A stretch of DNA of 64,000 nucleotides from Armigeres subalbatus (lineage: Eukaryota > Arthropoda > Insecta > Diptera > Culicidae), in the NCBI RefSeq assembly GCF_024139115.2, contig NC_085140.1:155398452-155462451 (forward strand). The letters run 5' to 3'. A program made the translations under genes and the position numbers. This document shows positions 10,199 through 20,866 of the stretch, piece after piece (position 1 is the first letter of the stretch; every line of letters starts with the position of its first letter). A model generated the notes under the pieces. That model was given only the letters and a program-made list of their open reading frames with translations, was not told the origin of the DNA and did no database searches.

Positions 10199-10288
10199 TT
10201 TCGATCACCGCAGCAATTTCCACCTCGTTGTCTGCTGGGCGATCACGTACCACGTACAACGAGGTGGAAATTGCTGCGGTGATCGAAA

Positions 10289-10336
10289 TGCGTCTGAAGA
10301 TGGTCGAGACAAAGTAGTAGACCGAAACGTCACGCA
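10289..10336 (+). ncRNA. hammerhead-ribozyme-like motif (Penelope type)
   Basis: Seen: stem I 5' TGCGT (10289-10293); core CTGAAGA (10294-10300), which matches CUGANGA; stem II GGTC (10302-10305) with GACC (10320-10323); GAAA (10324-10327); CG; UC cleavage site; and stem I 3' ACGCA (10332-10336). Known: Penelope-like retroelements carry hammerheads with a minimal stem III. Inference: this is such a motif, with one bulged T before stem II. Activity, probably as a dimer, is untested. Confidence 0.6.
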
Positions 10337-10399
10337 GGAAAACAAATAGCGTATAGTTATTGTTCACCGAAAAATATCAATAAATCAACCCCATATTAA

Positions 10400-12340
10400 A
10401 TTATGATTGTTCAGCATTACTAAGCAAACGATCTACCATTATTTCAGCCCCATACGCATTATGGTTCTTTCATCTCGTGCTCTTGAATTTTTGACGGAAA
10501 AGGGCAATATATCCCGTGGTGTATTTCAAAATTATCACATGTTTTTTATTCCCATTTACAAAAGCCCGAATCTAGCGTAATAATGTTTGCGCAGTTCTGA
10601 AAATTAAGTCGATTACTCAGCAAAAGTGATTAAACGATCTGCCATTGATTCATCCCAACTGCAGGTTATGGTTCTCTGAACACGTGCTATTAGTAGAATT
10701 CGGCAAAAAAGCACGTGGTTTCCAAGATTTCTCAAGGTTGAATAAAAATTTCCATAGCTTTTCCTCTTATTTTTTAAATTTTTGTGTAATTAAATTGCAA
10801 AGTTTCGAGAAATACCAATTTTTCAGAACAAGAATTAGAATTTTGAAATATAATTTTGAACAACTCTTAAACATGAATTATGAATTAAAATGATTACCTA
10901 CCCATAATAAAAAAAAATTTCGGTTTCTGTACAATCAAATTTTACGAACCAGAAGTAGAAGAACCCCGTCTATAGGTGGGTATGAGTATCAGAGTTTTAA
11001 CATGATTGTCTACAATTGTTATTCTTTCGTTAATCACAAACCTCCTTTGGTATTTAATAGAACGCTGTTCTCATATATGTTGTTCAAACCAAACCATCCG
11101 TTTTTCTCATCCATGTTGTAAGTTGCACTGTGATTAACGAAACAGATAGACCAACGAAATTATCCCAGCTCTTCTAAAAAACAAGCAAAACATATTCCTA
11201 GAACCTTTTCGAACATAGATTAAAATCATGCATGAAAAAGAGTTCGGCAGGATAATATTGCGTTTCACGAGAAATATTCTATTCCAGATTGCTGGATCAT
11301 ATGATGATAATAGAAAGCTACAATAATCGCAATTAGGGCATAGTGAACATGATATCTTTTTATTTCTAATGAACATAAAATTCGTTGTTAACCATCCGTT
11401 TTATCCAGTATGAACATGTCAGTCGTTTTTATTCTAGGAAAACCTGCACTGCAATTTTAGCGAATACAAATGAGAACATTGTAACTTTCGTAATTTATAT
11501 TTACTCTCCTCTTACATTGCTGAGCTTGCAACTTGCAATCAAATAATATTAACGCTCTTCGTTTGATGTTATACGCTGGTCGCGAAATAAAGCGAATGTT
11601 TTACGTCAAAAGTTTATTAAAATACAGAACACTAATGAAAAATACACAACGAAGAAAGAAGTGCTGGCGAAACTTTAACTTCAAAACGGGAATGTCTGAA
11701 GTGTTTTCAGACGATGTGCCATGGCGTGACTAAACAACTTTGGTTCTACTATAGTCCAACCAAACAAAGATGGGAACACTCAATAACTGCTAATAAGCGC
11801 ACTTACCAACTTGAAGTGAGTCCGAAGAAAGGTTTATTTTATTATCGGTTCACTGAAAGACACGCACTCTATTTATCTTGTGCCGAGCCTAAAAGTTAAT
11901 TGAATCGTACACATCCATTAACACTAACTGCACTGCACAAGGATAGATCATTAGAAGCACCTTGATGGCTGTATCCACCATAAAAACCAGGACCGAAGAA
12001 ATTTCACTTTCACTTTACGACCGAGATGATAAGCACTTAAATCGAACGCCCAAACCATCCATTGTAAAATTTATAGACACTGTAATTGAACGGATTCCAT
12101 CTGGCAGCCACCAATCATTTTAATCGAAATCATTCACAAATTCAGCCGGCCTCTTCTCTGTCATTCCAATACTCTGAAGTCGGGCTTTAAACCATTCACT
12201 TTATTCTCTTCAAATCGTCTTCATTAGAGACAACACGACAATCAATACTTTAAATATTTTCCCGCCGTCACGATAAATCTCATGTAAGTTATATCTCCTT
12301 TAGGTACATAAAATCTTAAAGCCATCTCCAGCATTTATAA
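10400..12340. other. non-coding, weak repeats only
   Basis: A diverged direct repeat of about 80 bases is visible (10418-10500 and 10612-10700, sharing AAACGATCT-CCATT and ATGGTTCT). A 13-base inverted pair TTCGTTAATCACA occurs at 11027 and 11129. No gene is supported. If the promoter at 12451 is real, this would be intron of that gene. Confidence 0.4.
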
Positions 12341-12348
12341 ACACTTAC

Positions 12349-12451
12349 GAAGCACCGCACGAACACGAGATTGATTCGAAATCGAAGAGTTAGTCCACAC
12401 TTCCACGCAAACGACCGACCGACTGCTCTCGACACAATCTGAAGGAAAACT
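12349..12451 (-). other. candidate untranslated first exon of a host gene
   Basis: From the predicted start at 12451 the minus strand runs 103 bases of C/G-richer, repeat-free sequence to TTC|GTAAGT, a perfect 5' splice-site consensus (GT at 12348-12347). No ATG-initiated frame of note lies in it, so it would be a non-coding leader exon. The next exon would lie to the left or outside the window; I could not find a convincing acceptor and coding exon among the repeats. It is the only segment with the look of a host transcription unit. Confidence 0.35.
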
Positions 12452-12453
12452 GA
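12419..12453 (-). promoter_or_regulatory. Inr + DPE core promoter candidate
   Basis: On the minus strand ATTCAGTTTT supplies an insect initiator (TCAGT, A at 12451 taken as +1). AGTCGG then starts exactly at +28, matching the DPE consensus RGWYV. There is no TATA box upstream, as is usual for DPE promoters. Spacing, sequence and strand all agree with an exon ending at a splice donor 100 bases on. The call rests on motifs only. Confidence 0.5.
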
Positions 12454-12579
12454 ATGAAATGCTCCACCGTGCAATGTATTTTGATCGACAGCGATGGTAC
12501 GTCGGTAACCACCCATCCGTATCACCCAGCCACCGTTTGCCACCCACTTGCGGGTGAATTTGTATCCTCACGATAACTC

Positions 12580-12600
12580 GTCGTCGTCGTCGTCGTCTGG
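12580..12600. repeat. (GTC)n microsatellite
   Basis: About six units of CGT/GTC sit upstream of the candidate promoter. Confidence 0.8.
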
Positions 12601-13147
12601 GTAAAACAAGTTAACGAGCAAACGTTTCACACGCTCGAACACCTGAGAACAAACGACAGATTGACGAACCACGACAACATATCGGGGAGCACGACAAGGA
12701 CGAGCATCCTCATGCGACGCGATGTATTCCGGTACTGACGGCCAGCTTGTTGGCACTGTTCAGATGCTGGATTTCTTTCGTTCACTTCCGTTGCACGGTA
12801 CACTGTTGCCAGGATGTTTCTTGGGATGCATATGAAATATTAGCCGACCCGGTAGACATCCTCCTGAATAGCAGGCGAGAATGATCGTTGTGAATTGTCC
12901 ACGCACAATACTCATAGTTTAGATCTTAATTTGAATTTTTAAATTTTACTCGTGTTTTTATGAACATGTCGGAAATAATAACGAACGTATTTGCGGAAGG
13001 AATGAAGAGAATTCACCCAGCCGTTTTCAAGTTAAGCAGGTACGAGTCCAAACCAATTATACAAAAGAAGCAGCAGATGAGTCATCCAATAAGATTCCTT
13101 AATATGAATCCTTAATTGAAAGAGACAGATACATAATACATATTACT
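12600..13147. other. non-coding, promoter-proximal unique sequence
   Basis: No repeat recognised. It lies upstream of the minus-strand promoter candidate and is less AT-rich than its surroundings up to about 12900. No coding frame is supported. Confidence 0.35.
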
Positions 13148-13465
13148 ACTTTCGGAAGAATTGTCATAGGAACTTCTGGAGGAAATTGTGAAGGAACTTC
13201 GGGAGGAATGTCCAGAAGAATTACTGATGGAGCTTCCGGAGGAATTCCCGAAGGAACTTCCGGAGGAATTCCCGAAGGAGCTTCCGGAGGAATTACCCTA
13301 GGAACTTACGGAAAAATTTCCGAATGAATTTCCGGTGGAACTTCCAGAGAAATCCCGGAAGGAATTCTACCAGACGTACTTGCGGAGGAACTTTCAGAGG
13401 AATTGCCAAAAGAACATCCGGAAGAAATCCCGGAGGAACTTTCGGAAAAATTCCCGGAAGAACTT
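13148..13465. repeat. GGAACTTCCGGAGGAATTCC minisatellite
   Basis: A unit of about 24-27 bases (GGAACTTCCGGAGGAATTCCC with variants) is repeated about twelve times and ends directly at the TTAA of the large element at 13470. Most units contain CCGG and GAATTC. The ORF over its end is a repeat artefact. Confidence 0.8.
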
Positions 13466-13639
13466 TTAACCCTTATGCGGCCAACAAAAAAAACACACGT
13501 GGATGGCCGACAGGGTACCCGTGTTCCACTAAATTGATATTCTCATAACTTCAACAATTTTCAACCGATTTGGATAATTTTGACAGTTTTGAAAACAGAA
13601 ACTCATATACTTTTTGCCCATTGTCAAGGTTTACAGCCT

Positions 13640-14770
13640 ATGCCCATGGTTATTCAAGAAATCTTCGAAGTAAGGCTTAAAAGTCTACACGCGTAACCAA
13701 AAGCCATTCAACCAGTTTCAAATATGCTACAAGCTCTTTGCGCTTCTTAGAATTGAAGGTGTTTACAGTATATCCTTCGGGTAATGCAAAAATCCCTGAA
13801 ATGAGGTCTTAGTCATCCGAGAAATCTCTGGAGTAAAGCCTAAAGATCTACTCGCGTAATCAAAGGCCTATTATGCAAATTCAAATACGGTACATGCTCT
13901 TTGTGGTACTTAGCATAGAATGCGTTCACAGTATACGTTCCGAGTCATCCAAGAAATCTCTGGAGTAAGGCTCAAGGTCTACACTCGTAACCATGGGTCT
14001 ATGGACTTGTCTCAAAAGTGGTACATGCTCTTTCCGCATCTTGAAATCAAATGTGATCACTACATATGTTCTGCGCTATCGAAGAAATCTCTCGGATAAG
14101 TCCTCTGGCGCCTTCATTGCATATGTTCATGGTCATCCAAGGAAACCCTGGAAAAGGCCTTCAGGTCTACACGCGTAACCAGAGATCTTTTAGTTTGTTT
14201 CAAAAGTGGTTTATGCCCTTTGTGGTACATAGAAAAGAGTGCTTTCATTGCATATGTTTATGGTCATCCAAGAAAATTCTGGAAAAGGCCTTAAGATCTA
14301 CACTCGTAACCAGAGATCTTTTAGTTTGTTTCAAAAGTGGTTTATGCCCTTTGTGGTACATAGAAAAGAGTACTTTCATTGCATATGTTTATGGTCATCC
14401 AAGAAAATTCTGGAAAAGGCCTTAAGATCTACACTCGTAACCAGAGATCTTTTAGATTGTTTCAAAAGTGGTTTATGCCCTTTGTGGTACATAGAAAAGA
14501 GTGCTTTCATTGCATATGTTTATGGTCATCCAAGAAAATTCTGGAAAAGGCCTTAAGATCTACACTCGTAACCAGAGATCTTTTAGATTGTTTCAAAACT
14601 GGTACATGCCCTTTGTGGTACATAGAATAGAACGCCTTTATTGCATAAGTTCATGGTAATCCAAGAAAACCCTGGAAAAGGCCTTAAGATCTACACGAGT
14701 AACCAAAGATCTTTCAGATTTTTTCAAAAGTGTTACATGCCCTTTGTGGTACATAGAATAGATTGCATAC
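13640..14770. repeat. 131-bp satellite array
   Basis: The GGCCTTAAGATCTACACTCG landmark recurs at 14156, 14287, 14418, 14549 and 14680, giving 131-132-bp steps. Older units start near 13674, 13838 and 13969. The monomer is made of sequence that also forms the inner part of the flanking inverted repeat, so the array grew from the element's own arm. The overlapping ORFs with MFMVIQENSGKGLK-like repeats are array artefacts. Confidence 0.9.
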
Positions 14771-15236
14771 TAAACCAGTACGCTAGACAGGTGCTTTCCC
14801 TATTAAGCTACGAAGGACCTCCGTCGACCTCCGCAGCTTAGCGGGTACTGATGAAACCAAATTCACAGCACCGGGCATGAAGCCGAACTCTCGCAATACA
14901 TCCTTAGAACTAACTCTCTCATATATATTTTTGTACAGTGCCAACCAAGTAGGATGTGCTTCATCACCAACGGCGCTCGATGAAGTAGGGTTGTGTGAGA
15001 TTGTGCCAGTTGGTCGTCAGATCCCAACCCGACCACATAAGCGAAGAGAGATCGCCTTTCGAGTTAAGTACATTCAAAGTTAATTGCCTATGTTCCGGGT
15101 ATTGAGTCACCCGGAGTGGAAATTATTTACTATGGCTGAAACTCGATTATGCATATGCACAACATGTGATAGATTAAGTTCTAAAAAGGTTTTGGAGGAA
15201 AACCGCTATCTTCCGTCCCTCCCAGTTGTTTCATAA
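14771..15236. other. unique spacer between the satellite arrays
   Basis: It contains a short imperfect hairpin (AAGCTACGAAGGACCTCC... CCGCAGCTTA, 14811-14840) and the 15076-15118 stretch similar to the window start. No coding content is recognised. Confidence 0.45.
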
Positions 15237-17700
15237 CTGCATCCGTTACGGAGGTTGATCCACCGACCTTGACTCTATGGAATTCGTAGACTACCTGGAG
15301 CCCACGACAACAACAAGAATCACTTGGAATACAAACATATACCAAGAAAGGGTCACGCTACTTGTTTATTCTTCGATAACTGTCTCCATTACGGAGATTG
15401 ATCCGAAGATCTTGACTGTATGGAGTTCGTAGACTACCTGGAACTCATGACAACAATAAGAACTACATGGAATACAAACATATACCAAGAAGGGGTCACA
15501 CAACAGGTTTATTATTCAATAACTGCCTCCATTATGGAGGTTGATCCACAGACCTTGAATCTATGGAATTCGTTGGCTACCTGGAGCCCACGACAACAAG
15601 AACTACTTGAAGTACACACATATACCAAGAAGGGGTCACAAAACTTGTTTATTCTTCGATAACTGCCTCCATTACGAAGATTGATCCACTGACTTTGACT
15701 CTATGGAGTTCGTAAACTACCTGGAACCAATGACAACAACAACAACTACTTAGAATACAAACAAATACCATGAAGGGGTCACACAACTTGTTTATTCTCC
15801 AATAACTGCTTCCGTTACCAAGGTCGAACCCCATACCTTGACTCTATGGAGTTCGCAGACTACCTGGAGTCTTCGACAACAACAAGAACTACTTGGAATA
15901 CAAACATATACCAAGAAGGGGTCACACAACAGGTTTATTATTCAATAACTGCCTCCATTATGGAGGTTGATCCACAGACCTTGAATCTATGGAGTTCGTT
16001 GGCTACCTGGAGCCCACGACAACAAGAACTACTTGAAGTACACACATATACCATGAAGGGGTCACGCAACTTGTTTATTCTTCGATAACTGCCTTTATTA
16101 CGGAGATTGATCCGAAGATCTTGACTGTATGGAGTTCGTAGACTACCTGGAACTCACGACAACAACAAGAACTACATGAAATACAAACATATACCAAGAA
16201 GGGGTCACACAACTTGTTTATTCTTCAATAACTGCCTCAATTACGGAGGTTGATCCACCGACCTTGGATCTATGGAGTTCGTAGACAAGACAACAACAAG
16301 AATTACTAGGAATACAAACATATGCCAACAAGGGGTCACAAAATTTGTTTATTCTTCGATAACTGCCTCCATTACGGAGATTGATTCGAAGACCTTGACT
16401 GTATGGAGTTCGTAGACTACCTGGAACTCTACCTGGAATCTTTAGGGGCCCTCCTTAGCCGTGCGGAAAAGACGCACGGCTACAAAGCAAGACCATGCTG
16501 AGGGTGGCTGGGTTCGATTCCCGGTGTCGGTCTAGGCAATTTTCGGATTGGAAATTGTCTCGACTTCCCTGGGCATAAAAGTATCATCGTGTTAGCCTCA
16601 TGATATACGAATGCAAAAATGGTAACCTGGCTTAGAAACCTCGCAGTTAATAACTGTGGAAGTGCTTAATGAACACTAAGCTGCGAGACGGCTCTGTCCC
16701 ATTGTGGGGATTTAATGCCAATAAGAAGAATAATAAGAAGAACTGCTGAACTACGTAGCATGATCCACAGACCTTGAATTTTTGGAGTTCGTAGACTACC
16801 TGGAGCCAACGACAACAACAAGAACTACTTGGAATACAAACATATATCAAGAAGAGGTCACAAAACTTGTTTATTCTTCAATAACTGCCTCCGTTAGTGA
16901 GGTTGATCCCCAGACCTTGACTCTATGGAGTTCGTAGACTACCTAGAGCCCACGAAAACAACAAGAATTACTAGGAATACAAACATATGCCAAGAAGGGG
17001 TCACAAAATTTGTTTATTCTTCGATAACTGCCTCCATTACGGAGATTGATTCAAAGACCTTGACTGTATGGAGTTCGTAGACTACCTGGAACTCACGACA
17101 ACAACAGGAACTACTTGGAATACAAATATATACCAAGAAGGTGTCATGCAACTTGTTTATTCTCCGATAACTGCCTCCATTACGGAGATTGACCCGAAGT
17201 CCTTGACTGTATGGAGTTCGTAGAATACCTGGAACTCACGACAACAACAAGAACTACATGAAAAACAGATATATATCAAGAAGGGGTCACACAACTTGTT
17301 TATTCTTCAATAACTGCCTCCATTACGGAGGTTGATCCACAGACCTTGAATTCATGGAGTTTGTAGACTACCTGGAACCAATGACAACAACAAGAATTAC
17401 TTGGAATACAAACAAATACCAAGAAGGGGTCACACAACTTGTTTATTCTTCAATAACTGCCTCCGTTACTGAGGTTGATCCACAGATCTTGACTCTATGG
17501 AGTTCGTAGACTACCTGGAGCCCACGACAACAACAATAACTACTTGGAATACAAACATATACCAAGAAGGGGTCACGCAACTTGTTTATTCTTCGTTAAC
17601 TGCCTTCATTACGGATATTGATCCGAAGACCTTGACTGTATGGAGTTCGTAGACTACCTGGAATCAATGACAGCAACAAGAACTACTTGGAATGCAAACA
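15237..17700. repeat. 142-bp satellite with 3-mer higher-order unit
   Basis: The landmark CTATGGAGTTCGTAGACTAC recurs about every 141-144 bases from 15276 to about 17640, for some sixteen monomers. Monomer types differ (TTGACTG, TTGACTC, TTGAATC). The blocks at 15420-15660 and 15846-16088 are nearly identical at a 426-bp offset, which is three monomers, so a local higher-order repeat is present. One SINE (16445-16742) interrupts it. Confidence 0.9.
16445..16742 (+). mobile_element. Feilai-like SINE
   Basis: The tRNA-like head has CTCCTTAGCCGTGCGG (A box) and GGGTTCGATTCCCGG (B box). The tRNA-unrelated body includes GGCAATTTTCGGATTGGAAA and GTTAGCCTCATGATATACG. The tail is AATGCCAATAAGAAGAATAATAAGAAG, a triplet repeat. 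Head, body and triplet tail match the described layout of Feilai SINEs. It is inserted in the 142-bp array. Confidence 0.85.
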
Positions 17701-18176
17701 TGTTTTGAGAAAAGATCATTGGATGACCCGGAACATATACTGTGAAAGCATTATATGCTAAACACCATAAAGAGCATGTACCGTTTTTAAATTTGCACGA
17801 TAGACCTTTGGTTACGTTAGCAGACCATAAGATCTTATTCCAGTGATTTTTTGGATGACTGAGGCCTTACTGCAGGGGATTTTGGAGATCCAGAATATAT
17901 ACTGTGAACACCGACTATTCTAAGAAGCGCAATGAGCATGTAATATATTTGAAACTGGTTGATAGTCCTTCGGTTACGTGTGTAGACTCTTAAGTCTTAC
18001 TTCAAAGATTTCTTGTATAACCATGGACAAAAGCTGTAAACCTTGACAATGGGCAAAAAGTATATGAGTTTCTGTTTCCAAAACTGTCAAAATTATCTAA
18101 ATCGGTTGAAAATTGTTAAAGTTATGAAAATATCAATTTAGTGGAACACGGGTACCCTGTCGGCCATCCACGTGGT

Positions 18177-18349
18177 AAAAAAAATCAGATGCCCCTCCCC
18201 ACGTCCCTCCTCACTGTATCAACGTGATTTTCTCACAGATGCTACATTTTATGGAGTTCTTAGATGTCACCGAGTTTCAGCTTTCAGCTATAAAAATTCA
18301 TTGAAATATCACCACTTGAAGTTGAAAAAGGAACACGGGTACCCCGTCG
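18177..18349. repeat. right-end spacer with third CACGGGTACC copy
   Basis: GGAACACGGGTACCCCGTCGG at 18330-18350 repeats the motif already present at 13508 (inverted) and 18151. The right end of the large element therefore carries one more copy of the arm start than the left. Confidence 0.55.
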
Positions 18350-18421
18350 GCCGCATAAGGGTTAATGCGATTCCCGGAGTAATTCTCAGAGAAATTGAAG
18401 AGATAGAAGTAATTGCGATTG

Positions 18422-18476
18422 AATCTGGTCACATAAGAGTTGCAGTATCCCATGTGGAATATGTGTGCTGCTAGGG
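18422..18476. mobile_element. partial copy of the GCAGCACACATG short repeat
   Basis: AATCTGGTCACATAAGAGTTGCAGTA and ATGTGTGCTGCTAGGG match the 90-bp insertion at 24788-24877. Related copies are at 35252-35345 and 47346-47451. Confidence 0.6.
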
Positions 18477-19017
18477 TGGTTCCTAAATACAAATATCGAG
18501 CGTTGGAACTAGCGCAAAAAAACTTCTCGATCTGTTTATTTATTCGTAAGGTAACGATACGAAAATTCAAATAAACCGAATGCCTTAGGTGACGTAACGA
18601 GATGTTATGGTGATTGAGCAGTTATAATCAATCAGATCTGACCATTTCTTCTTTGTCATCATGGAGATTCGAAATCAGGTGTGATCGCCAAAATCTCTTG
18701 CATTATTGGGTTGGTCGTTCTCGAATTCTTGATATCGAGCTCTACCGCAACTTCAACGTCGACTCGTATTCCGCGCGCTCGCCGGCGTCTTTTTCGAGAT
18801 ATACACGTCCCCTAGATGCGTGGAGTTTGTAACTCGGCTAGCTCCGAAGACTTAATGGCTTGCGCAGATACTGGCAATGATTTACGACGATGGAAGGCCA
18901 CACAGAAGATCACAGTAAATCGCTCGAGGAACTAGAACAAGTCCATGCCTTTTTGGCCTACATGGGATTCGGTCGAACCAACCCTTTTCGGACTCACTAA
19001 TTGCTCAATATATTGTA
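18477..19017. other. non-coding, no clear feature
   Basis: The 18740-18830 stretch is GC-richer than its surroundings (GACTCGTATTCCGCGCGCTCGC is the densest part) and may be an old coding relic, but no frame shows a family I recognise. Confidence 0.3.
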
Positions 19018-19025
19018 AGTAATTG

Positions 19026-19310
19026 GGGCCTTCCTTAGCCGTGCGGTAAGATGCGCTGCTACATAGCAAGACCATGCTGAAGGTGGCTGCGTTCGATTCC
19101 CGGTCCGATTTAGGGAATTTTGGGGTTGGCAATTTTCTCGGCATAAAACTATCATCATGTTAGCCTCATGATATACGAAAGCAAAAATGATAACTTGGTT
19201 GAGAAACCGCGCAGTTAAAAAATGTGGAAGTGCTTAATGAATACTAAGCTGCGAGGCGACAATGTCCCAGTGTTGGATGTAATGCCAATAAGAAGAAGAA
19301 GAAGATTATC
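19026..19310 (+). mobile_element. Feilai-like SINE with 8-bp TSD
   Basis: The same head, body and AAGAAGAAGAAG tail as 16445-16742. AGTAATTG occurs directly on both sides (19018-19025 and 19311-19318). The B box has lost bases (GGTTCGATTCCCGG is reduced to GCGTTCGATTCCCGG), and part of the body is deleted. Confidence 0.85.
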
Positions 19311-19550
19311 AGTAATTGAACTTTTCTGAATTAGGACTACATCATTTTTATGAATTCCAAATGATGTAGATCTATTCGAACACAATTTTCTCAATAAATT
19401 TGGTTGCTATTCGGAAGAAACTTATTCAGTCTTTGTAAAAAATTTATTAGTCGAGTCCCGAAAGGTTAAAAAGCACTCCACTGATTTGAAGAGAAAAACG
19501 CCGGAAAGATTAGATAAATCCTAAAAATCGCAACATAGTTTCCTGTTATT

Positions 19551-19770
19551 TGTGGGCTTCGTGGCCTTGCGGTTAGCGACGTCAATCGTCTAGACGCATG
19601 TGCTATGGAGTGTGGGTTCGATTCCCGCCCCATTAAGGAGAAAGCGTAAAGCGAAAAGTTCTCCATTGGTCCACTGGGTGTTATGTAAATGTCCAGTCTG
19701 CTAGATGTCTCATGCTAGATGTTAATTCTTCAGTCTGTGCAACCTCTGGTCGAAGACGGTGATTCCGTCT
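19551..19770 (+). mobile_element. second tRNA-derived SINE family
   Basis: GGGCTTCGTGGCCTTGCGGT gives the A-box region and GGGTTCGATTCCCGCC the B box. An unrelated body follows with GAGAAAGCGTAAAGCG and a T run ending GTCTTTTTTT. A minus-strand fragment of the same family lies at 8090-8216. It lacks the triplet tail of the other SINEs. Confidence 0.75.
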
Positions 19771-20320
19771 TTTTTTAAAGAGTTTAAAGCAGATATAAAT
19801 CACCTTTGATTTAGTTCAATAATAGGTCGTGTTGTGCTACGCATAATCCTGCGCGTCAATTTTAATATAAATTTGATGATAGATTTCTTGTAACTTGAGT
19901 TTCCCTAAGCAAACTAAAATACTGCTTTATTATATCGCACATAAACGAGACAAAACTCACCAAATTACTGATACTACTCATATTTCTGTAGATTGCTTGT
20001 ATAATATATTTTATAATGTTTTGTAGCTGACCGGATCTATCGGCACCTCCGACAATCGCAATTTGACGATTTGTGATTCAAAATTTGAATTTGGAAATAT
20101 TTTGTTTTTACTACCGGTTTGACTACTAGATGGCGTATTGAAAGATCGTGGTCTTGGAAGTTCTTAGATATAAAATACAGCTCGAATAGCAGTAGTAATA
20201 TTAGTGGTAAGATTTTCTCGGGAGCATCTAGTTAGGGAGGTATCAAGATAGGGAACACATTTATATTTGGCCGAATGCTGTTTAGCCGAACAGTTGAAAT
20301 TTGTTTCCTTATTTAATGAA
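19771..20320. other. non-coding, no feature seen
   Basis: Nothing is supported apart from a GGCCGAA relic at 20270-20305. Confidence 0.4.
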
Positions 20321-20324
20321 GTGA

Positions 20325-20866
20325 GAAGTGATATATTCGAAGTGAATGGTGAACAGCGAGAACTGAGAGTGAGAAATAGGATGTTCATAATGAGTACAGA
20401 GTAGTGAGAAGTGAGTACTGAGAGACGGAAGTGAGCATTGAGTACACATCTCACTACTCAATACTCACTCAGCAATAACATGTGAGTAGTGGAAAGTGAG
20501 TAATGAGAAGTGAGAAAAAGCAGTAAGAAGTGAGATGTGGTAGTTGTGAAGTGAGTAGAAGGATGTGAGTAGTGAGAAAAACAGAAGCAAGGGGTGAAAA
20601 GCGAGATGCGAGAAGAAAGATATAAGACAGTAGAAGGAAGAAGAAAAAAGAAAGAATCTCATTTCTCACTTCTCATTCCTTGTTCTTTGGTCCTTACTTC
20701 TTACTTTTTATTACTCCCTTCTCACAGCTTACTTCTCCCTCTTCATTTCTCACTTTTCACTTCTCACTACTTACTACTTACTTTTACCTCCCTTTTCTCA
20801 CTTCTAACTATTAATTTCTCACCTCTAATTTCGCACATCTCAATTCTCACATCTCACTTCGATAGC
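20325..20866. repeat. GAAGTGAGA / TCTCACTTC simple satellite, left part
   Basis: Words of seven to nine bases (GTGAGAAGTGAG) fill 20325-20645 on the plus strand. Near 20645-20660 the array switches to the complement (TTTCTCACTTCTC), which continues to 20866 and again at 24180-24675. The LINE at 20867 is embedded in this satellite. Long ORFs here are repeat artefacts. Confidence 0.85.

Larger units (their letters stand above)
10110..10376. repeat. near-perfect 121-bp-arm palindrome
   Basis: The left arm (10110-10231) and right arm (10256-10376) are complementary with only one clear mismatch, around a 24-nt loop. Outside the arms, CAACCCCATATT at 10386-10397 complements AATATGGGGTTG at 6925-6936, so the palindrome continued before the pogo-like insertion. 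Each arm carries a hammerhead-like motif. The layout fits two head-to-head Penelope-like element ends, or a foldback derived from them. Confidence 0.85.
13470..18361. mobile_element. 4.9-kb TTAA-flanked giant inverted-repeat element
   Basis: The outermost ends are CCCTTATGCGGCC at 13470 and its complement ending at 18361, each with TTAA outside (13466-13469, 18362-18365). That is the piggyBac-type target and end base composition. Further in, 13494-13955 and 17716-18176 are inverted copies of about 460 bp at roughly 88-90% identity, sharing GTGGATGGCCGACAGGGTAC and ATACTTTTTGCCCATTGTC. The core holds two satellite arrays, a 460-bp spacer and a SINE. There is no transposase. Placement with piggyBac is inferred from the TTAA and CCC ends. 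Confidence 0.7.

Noticed and set aside
10045..10367. Opposite-strand ORFs sharing the same 60-residue sequence
   Set aside because: Consequence of the palindrome; the arm carries ribozyme-like motifs and no protein family is recognised.
14066..14841. Overlapping ORFs with repeated HMFMVIQENSGKGLK-type blocks
   Set aside because: They follow the 131-bp satellite; 131 is not a multiple of three and the frame cycles through the array, so they are not a repeat protein.
15420..16088. Two nearly identical 80-residue ORFs
   Set aside because: Same frame of the 142-bp satellite three monomers apart; not paralogous genes.
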